Below are positions 8,997-16,354 of a DNA stretch of 64,000 nt, piece by piece (the stretch's first letter is position 1; the number at the start of each line of letters is the position of its first letter). The translations under genes and the position numbers were made by a program. Below the pieces are notes generated by a model that worked only from the letters and a program-made list of their open reading frames with translations, was not told where the DNA came from and ran no database searches. Source of the stretch: Hyalangium gracile. Lineage in GTDB: Bacteria > Myxococcota > Myxococcia > Myxococcales > Myxococcaceae. The stretch is taken from NCBI RefSeq assembly GCF_020103725.1, contig NZ_JAHXBG010000001.1, positions 744,001-808,000 of the forward strand, in the 5' to 3' direction.

Positions 8997-9797
8997 TCAA
9001 GGCGTCGTCGGGGGAGGCTCTTCCGTCTCCGGCTCGGGCGTCTCGTCCTCGGCGGTCCACGCGCTCTCGCTCATGAGGATGGCGCCGACCACGAACCCGA
9101 GCCCCGCCACCAGCGAGACGTACGTGAGCGAGCGGCTGAGCGGGAACGGGTACTCCAGAAGCTGCACGCCGAAGCCGAGCAACCAGATGACGCCCGTCAC
9201 CGCCATGGTCAGGCGCCCGGTCAGCAGCATGGCGCGGATGCGCCACCAGCCGCCCAGCACCGCGAGAATCGTGGGAAAGACGAGCGCGGCCAGGGCAAGC
9301 AGGGACAGCCCGGGAGCCGACCCGTACCCGCGATCCGCGGACTTGAGCAGCGGGGGCATGAGGTGCGCGGACTGCGTGAGGAAGCCGGCGAAGGTGGCGA
9401 TGAGGCCGGGGAGCGGCAGCCTCACCGCCGGCGAGTCACCGTCCCCATGGCGGGCCTCGGCGAGCGCCTCGGGGGGCAGCTCGAGCGCGTACGGGTAGCC
9501 CAGATCGAGCAGGGCCTTCACGGCGGCGGCGCGCACGGTGAGCCCCTTGGTGCCCTGCATGTCCCCCGTGTCCCGATCCTCGATGAGGGCGAGCAGGAAG
9601 TCGGCCCGCGCGCGGGGAGACACATCCTCGGTCAGCGGGCGGGCGAGCCCTTGGAGGAGCGCGTCCACATCCGTCTTCATGACGCCCGGCGAGCGCACCA
9701 CCTCCAGCAGCACCTCCAGCGAGGCGGTGCTCGGCAGGGGCCCCATCCTCTCGGGGCTGGCCTCATCGAGGGAGCGGGGCGGGCGGACGCGTTCCAT
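8997..9797 (-). CDS. Membrane protein of unknown function
   Basis: I do not recognise this 266-residue protein. The N-terminal 130 residues are soluble and helical. They are followed by four hydrophobic segments between about residue 125 and 245: LPLPGLIATFAGFL, LSLLALAALVFPTILAVLGG, MAVTGVIWLLGFGVQLL and YVSLVAGLGFVVGAILM. The tail is acidic and Pro/Glu-rich. The ATG at 9797 is the first Met of the convincing coding part; the frame upstream reads as non-coding sequence. It has no operon partner: the neighbour on one side is convergent and on the other divergent. It is a probable inner-membrane protein. Confidence 0.7.
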   Translation of the reverse strand: MERVRPPRSLDEASPERMGPLPSTASLEVLLEVVRSPGVMKTDVDALLQGLARPLTEDVSPRARADFLLALIEDRDTGDMQGTKGLTVRAAAVKALLDLGYPYALELPPEALAEARHGDGDSPAVRLPLPGLIATFAGFLTQSAHLMPPLLKSADRGYGSAPGLSLLALAALVFPTILAVLGGWWRIRAMLLTGRLTMAVTGVIWLLGFGVQLLEYPFPLSRSLTYVSLVAGLGFVVGAILMSESAWTAEDETPEPETEEPPPTTP

Positions 9798-9963
9798 CGG
9801 GCCACAGCTTACCTGCTGGCCGCGGTCCTGGGTGCGCGCTGGGGGAAGAAGTGTTCTCCGGGCCTCCCTGGCCAGCGAGGGAGCAGGCGGCGGCGGGAGC
9901 AGGGCGTGGGAGGCGTGAACACCCTTTGCGCGACACGCCTTTCGCAGGCCGAGTGAGGGACGC

Positions 9964-10389
9964 ATGGCGATGGAGCGAGCGCAGCGGTTCGTGGATGCAC
10001 TGGCGAAGCTGGAGGAGAGCGGGGAGCTGGAGGCCCTGGTGTCGCTCTTTGGAGACGACGCGCAGGTGAGCAACGCGGCCTCCTCTCGCGTGTTCTCGGG
10101 GCAGGACGGGGCTCGCCAGTTCTGGACGGAGTACAAGGGAATGCTGGCCCAGGTGCGCTCCACCTTCCGCAACATGATCGAGTCGGCGGACCGGGTGGCG
10201 CTGGAGTGGGAGACGCAGGGCACGGCGCACAACGGCGCGGCGGTGAACTACGAGGGCGTCTCGATCATCGAGTGGGACGGCGATCGCATCCGCCGCTTCT
10301 ACGCGTACTTCGATCCAGGGCTGCTGGGGCGGGAGATTGCCCACGGGACGGCGCAGCGCTCGGAGCCCCCGGCCACCACTCCGGCCTGA
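9964..10389 (+). CDS. SnoaL-like/NTF2-fold protein
   Basis: This 141-residue protein has the usual length and pattern of a SnoaL-like (cone-shaped alpha+beta, NTF2-like) protein. An N-terminal helix (RAQRFVDALAKLEESGELEALVSLFGDDAQV) is followed by a Gly-rich segment (FSGQDGARQFWTEY) and three strands ending in YEGVSIIEWDGDRIRRFYAYFDPG. The fold is used for polyketide cyclases, epoxide hydrolases and many small stress proteins, so no reaction can be assigned. A GAGGG lies just before the ATG. It is transcribed alone, facing a convergent membrane-protein operon. Confidence 0.8.
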   Translation: MAMERAQRFVDALAKLEESGELEALVSLFGDDAQVSNAASSRVFSGQDGARQFWTEYKGMLAQVRSTFRNMIESADRVALEWETQGTAHNGAAVNYEGVSIIEWDGDRIRRFYAYFDPGLLGREIAHGTAQRSEPPATTPA

Positions 10390-10455
10390 GCCAGGGCGCG
10401 GCTCGGGAGGGGGAAGGGGCGAGGCTCCAGAGACGCGGAGCCTCGCGGGGCCGGG

Positions 10456-11103
10456 TCACGCGGCGCGGACGGCCTCGAGCGTGCGGCACAGCTCGTCGAT
10501 GGTGTCGGTGAGCTCACGGGCGCGGCCGGCGGCGTGGGCGGAGGCACCCTCGTAGCGCAGCAGCGTGAGGCGCGTGGCCAGCTCGCCGGCGCGGGCCAGG
10601 GCGCGCTCGAGGTCCACGCGGGCCTGGGCACGCAGGGCATCCAGGCGGGACAGGTGGGCCAGGCGCTCGCGGAGGATGTCGGCCACGGGCTTGGAGTCCT
10701 GGCGCGAGTCGAGCGCGGCCAGCTCGCGGGCGAGCTTCTCGCGGTCCTGGTCGGGAGAGGAGAGCACGGCGTCCAGCTCGGCCAGGCGGCGGGAGGCGGC
10801 GCGCAGGGCGGTGCCGAGCGAGCGCACCCGTGCGGACTCCAGGGAGAGCGGATCCCCCAGCTCCTTGCCCAGGCGCTGGAGGGCGTCATGGAGGGTGGCC
10901 TCGGCGGCCTCGATGCGGGAGCTCTCGGTGCCGGTGGGAGCCGAGGAGCCCGGCAGCAGGACGGGGAGGAAGAGGGGCCAGAGACAGGCATGGAGGCCGG
11001 CCCGGGCCAGGCGCGTGGCGCCGCGGGACTCGCCGCGCCCGAGCACCACGGCCACGGCGACGCCAGCGAGGCAGTAGGCCATGACGGTGACGAGCGCGAT
11101 CAT
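10456..11103 (-). CDS. Membrane-anchored coiled-coil protein, third gene of a membrane operon
   Basis: This 215-residue protein begins with a hydrophobic helix (MIALVTVMAYCLAGVAVAVVLG), has a second hydrophobic stretch (ACLWPLFLPVLLP at about 40-52), and then a long hydrophilic, heptad-rich region with many Leu, Ala, Arg and Glu residues that should form a coiled coil up to the C-terminus. The ATG overlaps the stop of the upstream gene by one base (TAATG), implying translational coupling. No enzyme motif is visible. It probably works with the two membrane proteins encoded upstream. Confidence 0.75.
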   Translation of the reverse strand: MIALVTVMAYCLAGVAVAVVLGRGESRGATRLARAGLHACLWPLFLPVLLPGSSAPTGTESSRIEAAEATLHDALQRLGKELGDPLSLESARVRSLGTALRAASRRLAELDAVLSSPDQDREKLARELAALDSRQDSKPVADILRERLAHLSRLDALRAQARVDLERALARAGELATRLTLLRYEGASAHAAGRARELTDTIDELCRTLEAVRAA

Positions 11104-11975
11104 TACCGGCTCTCCTCGGTGTTCTCGTAGGAGCGGGGCTGCCACTCGCCTTTGAGGGAGTCGACGTTGGAGCGCCAGAGGGTGGCGGCGGCGTCGAAGG
11201 CGCTGCTCTCGAGGGGGCGGATGACGACGGTGGGGCGGCCGGGGTTGCCGACGAAGGGGCGGACGACCCAGGCCATCTGCACGCCGACCATGCCGTAGAG
11301 GGCGGTCCACGCGAGCAGGTGGAGCACGGTGCGGCCCTGGGAGCGCAGGGCCTTCACGAGCACCCAGACGCCGCGCAGCGCAGCCAGGCCGAGGAAGGCG
11401 ATGCTGCCGAGCATGATGTGGAAGTAGCCGGTGGGCGGGTGGTTGACGGTGTTGGCGAAGGCGAGCCACACGGGCGCCAGGCCGAGCAGGGTGAGCCCGG
11501 TGGTGGCGAGGGCGACGAGCGCCTCGCACACGGCCTGGAGGGGCGAGATGCGAGCGCCCAGCAGCCGGCCATAGACGTGGAGGGCGGGCAGGCACACGGC
11601 GAGGCTGCCGAGGCCCACGAGCATCAGCTTGGGCGCGGCGACGAGCCCGGCGATGGGCGAGCGGGTGAAGCCGAGGAGGAAGCCGAAGATGCCGAAGCCA
11701 GCGAGGGCGCACACGGTGAGGCGCAGGGGCAGCTCACGCAGCTCGGGGCCACCAGCCTGCACCTGGGCGAGCACGGCGGAGGGGTTGCGCAGGAGGAGTT
11801 CGGCGGTGCGGAGGATGGTGGTGGCCGGCGGCTGCACGGTGATGGAGGGGACGGCGGGCGCGGAAGCCACGGCGGGCGCGGGAGCCACGGCGGGCGCCGC
11901 GGGCGGGAGGACCTCCGGGAGGACCGACGCGGGGGCGGGCACGGGGAGGGCGGGCTGGGTCATGGACGTGGACAT
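11103..11975 (-). CDS. Polytopic membrane protein with Pro/Ala-rich N-terminus
   Basis: This 290-residue protein has a low-complexity N-terminal region rich in Pro, Ala and Val (about residues 1-55). Five or six hydrophobic segments follow, including LTVCALAGFGIFGFLLGF, LMLVGLGSLAVCLPALHVYG, ALVALATTGLTLLGLAPVWLAFA, YFHIMLGSIAFLGLAALRGVWVL and LLAWTALYGMVGVQMAWVV, and the C-terminal 55 residues are hydrophilic. It sits 27 bp after the upstream gene and overlaps the downstream one by a base, so the three form an operon. Its organisation resembles the protein encoded just upstream (12003-12548), suggesting paralogous subunits. I do not recognise the family. Confidence 0.75.
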   Translation of the reverse strand: MSTSMTQPALPVPAPASVLPEVLPPAAPAVAPAPAVASAPAVPSITVQPPATTILRTAELLLRNPSAVLAQVQAGGPELRELPLRLTVCALAGFGIFGFLLGFTRSPIAGLVAAPKLMLVGLGSLAVCLPALHVYGRLLGARISPLQAVCEALVALATTGLTLLGLAPVWLAFANTVNHPPTGYFHIMLGSIAFLGLAALRGVWVLVKALRSQGRTVLHLLAWTALYGMVGVQMAWVVRPFVGNPGRPTVVIRPLESSAFDAAATLWRSNVDSLKGEWQPRSYENTEESR

Positions 11976-12002
11976 GAGAGGCCTCGGAAGGTGGTGCGCA
12001 AG

Positions 12003-12548
12003 TCAGCGCCAGAAGAGCCCGACGCCGCGGGCGCACTGGGCGAAGGTGATGGCGTGGAGGACGAGGAAGGCCACGCGGGTGGCGCCGGTGAAGGAGGCGC
12101 CGTGGTGCGCGAGGGCCTGCGAGAAGGCATGGCCGCTGGCGACGAGCGCGAGGCCAGTGAAGAGGAAGGCCAGGGGCGAGGCGATGGAGGACTCGGGCGC
12201 GGTGGCGGCGAAGAACCAGAGCAGCGGGGTGGTGGAGGCCAGGCACAGGCCGAGAGTGTGGACGGCGTCGAGGGCGGCGCGGGCGCAGTGGGCGGCGTTG
12301 AGGTTGGCCTGGCGGGTGGCCCAGAGGATGTAGAGGGCGGGGAGGCACAGGGCCCACGCCATCAGGGTGACGGCGGGCAGGGCCACGGCCCAGCCGAGGT
12401 GGGTGACGCTCAGGCCCTCATGGGTGACGGCGGTGCGAAGGGCAAAGCCGAAGAGCGCGGCGCCGCCCAGGCCGATGGCCAGGGGACGGATGGAAGGCAG
12501 CGCGAGGGCGTGCGTGCCGCCGAGCGCGGGAAGCGAGGAAGGCTGCAT
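12003..12548 (-). CDS. Polytopic membrane protein, first gene of the membrane operon
   Basis: This 181-residue protein has about five hydrophobic segments (PLAIGLGGAALFGFALRTAV, LGWAVALPAVTLMAWALCLPALYILW, TLGLCLASTTPLLWFFAA, SPLAFLFTGLALVASGHAF and TRVAFLVLHAITFAQCARGVGLFW). The ATG at 12548 is preferred over one 13 codons upstream because a GGAG lies 6 bases before it. The motif LPALY/HxxW-type loop and overall layout are similar to the downstream 290-residue protein, which may be a paralogue. Function unknown. Confidence 0.72.
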   Translation of the reverse strand: MQPSSLPALGGTHALALPSIRPLAIGLGGAALFGFALRTAVTHEGLSVTHLGWAVALPAVTLMAWALCLPALYILWATRQANLNAAHCARAALDAVHTLGLCLASTTPLLWFFAATAPESSIASPLAFLFTGLALVASGHAFSQALAHHGASFTGATRVAFLVLHAITFAQCARGVGLFWR

Positions 12549-12763
12549 GCGGGCTCCAGTGCGAGAGGACGGAGCCGCGCTGTGCACCTTCGGGGCCAGT
12601 CACCCTCTCAGAGTGGAGCCCGGGAGGAGCGTGGCCAGCGGGCCATACCGCTGCGTCTCATCGCCCGCACCCGGGCGGGTAGTGCAAAACCCCCGACGTT
12701 TCCGAACAGTGTCCGATGAGCCCGTCAGCATATGCTGCCGCCCCCAGGAGGCTTCCCGAGACG

Positions 12764-13576
12764 ATGCAATCTCCCAGGTACGTGGCGACCGCGCTCACCA
12801 TCGCGGGCTCGGACAGCGGCGGCGGTGCCGGCATCCAGGCCGATCTGCGCACCTTCGCCTTCCACCGCGTCCACGGCACCAGCGCGCTCACGGCCATCAC
12901 CGCCCAGAACACCCTGGGCGTCACCCGCGTGGACGTGTTGCCCCCCGCCGCCGTCTCCGCCCAGATCGAGGCAGTGGCCTCGGACATCGGCGTCAGCGCC
13001 GTGAAGACGGGCATGCTCTCCAACCGGGACATCATCATCGCCGTCGCCGAGCAGGTGCGCCGCCTCAAGCTCTCCCCGCTCGTGGTCGATCCCGTCATGG
13101 TGTCCCGCGCCGGCTCGCGGCTCATCGACGACAAGGCCATCGGCGCCCTGCGCGAGCTGCTCCTGCCGCTGGCCACCATCGCCACGCCCAACCGCCACGA
13201 GGCCCAGCTCCTGGCGGGCCTGGAGCTCAACACGCTCGAGGACATGTGCGAGGCCGCGCGCCGCATCCAGCGGCTCGGGCCCAAGGCCGTGCTCGTCAAG
13301 GGAGGCGCCATGTCCGGCGCCCTGCGCGGCACCGACGTCTGGTTCGATGGCCAGCGCCTCGAGACGCTCAGCGTCGAGCCCATCGACACCCGCAACACCC
13401 ACGGCACCGGCTGCACCCTGTCGGCCGCCATCGCCGCGCACCTGGCGCTCGGCCGCGAGCCCATCGAGGCCACCCGCCGCGCCAAGGACTACGTCACCGC
13501 CGCCCTGCACCACCCGCTGGCGCTCGGTAAGGGCAACGGTCCCTTCAGTCACTTCTTCGCCCTGCGCGAGCCGTAG
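12764..13576 (+). CDS. thiD: Hydroxymethylpyrimidine/phosphomethylpyrimidine kinase
   Basis: ThiD phosphorylates HMP and then HMP-phosphate to the pyrophosphate used by thiamin phosphate synthase. This 270-residue protein has the ribokinase-fold signatures of the family: [19 protein letters not shown] at the N-terminus, [36 protein letters not shown] and the C-terminal anion-hole motif [18 protein letters not shown] with the catalytic Asp equivalent. The ATG at 12764 gives the standard length and has GGAGG about 12 bases upstream; an in-frame ATG at 12716 would add 16 atypical residues. No other thi gene is adjacent and I see no TPP riboswitch upstream, so its regulation is not apparent. Confidence 0.95.
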   Translation: MQSPRYVATALTIAGSDSGGGAGIQADLRTFAFHRVHGTSALTAITAQNTLGVTRVDVLPPAAVSAQIEAVASDIGVSAVKTGMLSNRDIIIAVAEQVRRLKLSPLVVDPVMVSRAGSRLIDDKAIGALRELLLPLATIATPNRHEAQLLAGLELNTLEDMCEAARRIQRLGPKAVLVKGGAMSGALRGTDVWFDGQRLETLSVEPIDTRNTHGTGCTLSAAIAAHLALGREPIEATRRAKDYVTAALHHPLALGKGNGPFSHFFALREP

Positions 13577-13909
13577 CTTCCCTTTCGGACGGGGCCCTCG
13601 CGACACCCCGGGTCGGGCAGGCGGGTCCTCGAGGACCATCCACGCCGCGCTCCAACCCCGCGCGAGTGCAGGACTTACGGGAACTTGCAGGCCCGTCGGG
13701 GCCCGGCCCTCGGATTGCTACGGAGCAGTCTCGTGCTCCGAGCGGCCCTCTCCCGAGGGCCCCCAGGGATGGCGGAGCGCAGGCGATCCGCGCGTCCGCC
13801 CGGCCAAGGGAGGAGGGGGCTCCCACGCCAGGTGCCCGCGCGGGAGCTGGGGAGGCGCATGTCACGTGCGCCTCCCCACTCGCCACTTCCCCTCGCTACC
13901 TCGAGCCCA
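13577..13909. other. 333-bp intergenic region between convergent genes
   Basis: Apart from the strong inverted repeat at 13849-13877 I see no gene, promoter or known RNA here. Short open frames exist on both strands but have no ribosome-binding site or recognisable protein. Confidence 0.6.
13849..13877. terminator. Strong intergenic hairpin, probable bidirectional terminator
   Basis: A perfect 11-bp stem (GGGGAGGCGCA with TGCGCCTCCCC) and a 7-base loop (TGTCACG) lies 33 bases beyond the stop of the CBS gene and in the shared tail region of thiD. No U-tract follows on either strand, so a factor-dependent terminator or protein-binding site is possible. Confidence 0.5.
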
Positions 13910-15298
13910 TCAGGTCAGCCGGCTCCAGAAGGAGCGCTTGGACGAGATGCGGTCCAGCGCCTGCTGCAGCTCCTCGTCGTAGTCGGCGCGGTTGGCGATG
14001 TCGCCCATCGAGATGATGCCGATGACGCGGTCGTCCTTCTCCACGACGGGGATGCGGCGGATCTGCTTGCGGCCCATCAGCTCGATGATGCTGTGGATGT
14101 CCTCCTCCGGGTGGACGCACTCCACGTCATCCGTCATCACGTCCATGGCGCGCAGCTGATCCGGCGTCTTGCCGCCGGTGAAGGCGCGGACGACCAGGTC
14201 GCGGTCGGTGACGATGCCCACCAGGGTGCCGCGCTCGTCCACGATGGGGACGACGCCGCAGTCCTCGTCCTTCATCAGCTGCGCCACCTCGCGCAGCGTG
14301 GCGTCGCGGCGCACCGTCTTCACGCCCCGGGTCATGATCTCCCGCGCGGTGAGCGGCTCGCGCTGCCACCGGCGGAACAGGCCGCCCAGGCCCGTGCGGC
14401 CCGAGCGCTGGTGCTCGGTGTCCGAGCCGCGAGCCGTGTACGTCTCGCTCCGGCCGATGTTCACCCCCGTGCCCGGCTGGCCCGCGCTGGCGTGCCCCAG
14501 GCCGAGCAGCGGATCATACCGGCCCTGGCTGCCGTACTGGCCGGAGCCCTGGCCAGGGTTGCCGTACTGGCCGGAGGACTGGCCGATGCCGCTGTACTGG
14601 CCGCCGGAGTAAGGGCCCTGGTTGCCATACGCGCCCTGGCCCGAGGACTGTCCGTGGACACCCAGCTGGCCCTGGTTGCCGTACTGGCCGCCGGAGTACT
14701 GGCCGCGGTCCTCGCGCAGCTGGCGCTCGTCCACGCCGTAGCCGGTGCGGTCCCACTGGCGGTAGTTGTCGCCGCCCACGTCGCGGCGCATCTCGAGCGA
14801 GTGGCGCGTGTCCTGCTCGCCCATGCGCATCTGGCCGCCTCCGATGCCGGTGGCATAGCGGTCGTCCCGGTCGTCCCGGCCGTACGGGCCCTGCGAGGAG
14901 CTGCCCTGGCTGCGGCTGCCCCAGTCGGTGGGGCGCAGCCGGGTGTCATCGCGGTCATCCATGCTCACCGGGCCGGTGCGGGACATGCCGTAGTTGGCGC
15001 TCATGCCCATGCCCATGTCGGCGCGCGGCTGCGCCAGACGCATCGACGCGGCGCGGTGGAAGCGGCCCTGGCGCACGGCGGGGTCCTCATCGCGCTCGGG
15101 GCTGTAGCCGGTGACACCGGACTCGGAGCGCTCGCGCGAGCCGGGAGGCGACACGTCCGCGCCCCGCTTCGTCACGTCGATGCCGCGCCCGGAGACATCC
15201 GTCCCGGCCAGAATGCCGCCCGTCCCGTTCTCGGGCACTCCGGTGCGCTGGGTGCTACGGGCGTCGTCCCTGCCGTTGTCCATTCTTCTGTCGGCCAT
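13910..15298 (-). CDS. Gly/Gln/Tyr-rich protein with C-terminal tandem CBS domains
   Basis: This is a 462-residue cytoplasmic protein. Residues about 1-300 are predicted disordered: first an acidic/Arg-rich stretch, then many short repeats of the type GQYGNQG, SGQYG and SGGQYSG (about 170-270). Residues about 320-455 form a CBS pair (Bateman module): REIMTRGVKTVRRDATLREVAQLM with VPIVDERGTLVGIVTDRDLVVRA, then AMDVMTDDVECVHPEEDIHSIIELM with IPVVEKDDRVIGIISMGDIA. Bateman modules bind adenine nucleotides and act as sensors. The ATG at 15298 has GGAGG 9 bases upstream. The Gly-Gln-Tyr composition resembles prion-like condensate-forming domains. It may be a stress or granule-associated protein, but no role can be proven. 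Confidence 0.85.
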   Translation of the reverse strand: MADRRMDNGRDDARSTQRTGVPENGTGGILAGTDVSGRGIDVTKRGADVSPPGSRERSESGVTGYSPERDEDPAVRQGRFHRAASMRLAQPRADMGMGMSANYGMSRTGPVSMDDRDDTRLRPTDWGSRSQGSSSQGPYGRDDRDDRYATGIGGGQMRMGEQDTRHSLEMRRDVGGDNYRQWDRTGYGVDERQLREDRGQYSGGQYGNQGQLGVHGQSSGQGAYGNQGPYSGGQYSGIGQSSGQYGNPGQGSGQYGSQGRYDPLLGLGHASAGQPGTGVNIGRSETYTARGSDTEHQRSGRTGLGGLFRRWQREPLTAREIMTRGVKTVRRDATLREVAQLMKDEDCGVVPIVDERGTLVGIVTDRDLVVRAFTGGKTPDQLRAMDVMTDDVECVHPEEDIHSIIELMGRKQIRRIPVVEKDDRVIGIISMGDIANRADYDEELQQALDRISSKRSFWSRLT

Positions 15299-15523
15299 CT
15301 GGATGAACCTCCAACTGCGGAGTGGTGAGAGACCGCGCTCGGGGTGGAGAGCGCGGGCGGCGAAGGCTGGTGCCGCCCCCCTCGCGCACCAAGGGGGGGC
15401 GGGGGCCTTCCTCACCATCTGTCCGCGGCAGGTCAGGTTCTCGTCGCCGGACGCTCGGAGTCGGACACCGTGGCCGCCCGCTTCTCAACGGAACGGATCC
15501 CCGGAGCAGCATGCCGCGAAGCG

Positions 15524-16207
15524 TCAGTGCACGGACCAGAGCGCGCCGATCTCCTCGCACGCCAGCTCCACGTCATGGAGCCTGCGGGTGTTCGCCTTGG
15601 GCGCCTCGAAGAGGGTCCCCGCGAACACATCCACCACCCGGATCAACCGCTGCTCCACCGGGCCCAGGTGGCGCAGATGTTGCTCGGCGAAGCTCTGCAG
15701 CAGTGTGGCGATGTACTGCCCCGAACGCTCGTCCAGCGGGTGCCACTTGGCGAAGTACAGCTTGAGCAGCCCCACCTTGTTCTCCCCGCGCCGGTCCACC
15801 ATCTGCAGCACCACCTCCGGCCGCACGCTGATGGTGACGCCGGCCACCTCCAGCACCGGGGGCTCCTGGCCCACCGCGCTGATGATGGTGTCGTCCAGCT
15901 CCAGCCTGGGCACCAGCGCGGCGAACCGGTCCAGCGCCTCGATGCACAGCCCCAGGCGCTGGGCCTCGAACTCCGTCTGCGGCACGGTGTTGAAGAAGCG
16001 CTCCTGGTGCTCCCTCAGGATGCCGCCGTTGAGGTGGCCGACGAGGAACTCGGTGATGGCGACCGAGGCCTCCGGGTAGCGCAGGTACTGCGGATCACAC
16101 GGGTGCTTCTGATCATGGATGATGCGCTTGCGACGGGCCGGTGAAGCGGTGAGGTACTCCCCCAGCTTGTTCACCGAGACGCGTGGCGACTCACGGGTTT
16201 CCGCCAT
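15524..16207 (-). CDS. Conserved hypothetical protein, possible PD-(D/E)XK-like fold
   Basis: This 227-residue protein opens with SVNKLGEYLTASPARRKRI and contains RYPEASVAITEFL, then a strand-rich core LEVAGVTISVRPEVVLQM followed 15 residues later by GLLKLYFAKWHPLDE. The arrangement of an acidic residue after a hydrophobic strand, then a Lys in another strand, is compatible with a degenerate nuclease fold of the PD-(D/E)XK type, as in Cas4-like or restriction-type proteins. I do not have a secure family name. It is transcribed alone. Fold inference is weak. Confidence 0.75.
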   Translation of the reverse strand: MAETRESPRVSVNKLGEYLTASPARRKRIIHDQKHPCDPQYLRYPEASVAITEFLVGHLNGGILREHQERFFNTVPQTEFEAQRLGLCIEALDRFAALVPRLELDDTIISAVGQEPPVLEVAGVTISVRPEVVLQMVDRRGENKVGLLKLYFAKWHPLDERSGQYIATLLQSFAEQHLRHLGPVEQRLIRVVDVFAGTLFEAPKANTRRLHDVELACEEIGALWSVH

Positions 16208-16354
16208 GGGTACGACCCCTTCGTGTGTCGTTGATGGTCACGACACTACAGAAGGGGTCTGACAAGGCATTCCCTGGGAGTTTCGCGGACTTGGAGTGTC
16301 GGATCCGTGGCCCCGATGTACGGCGACCCGCTGGATTGGGCGCGCGCGCCGAAC

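Noticed and set aside
12600-12763. Possible TPP riboswitch upstream of thiD
   Set aside because: The characteristic CUGAGA and its partner element are not found in a correct arrangement.
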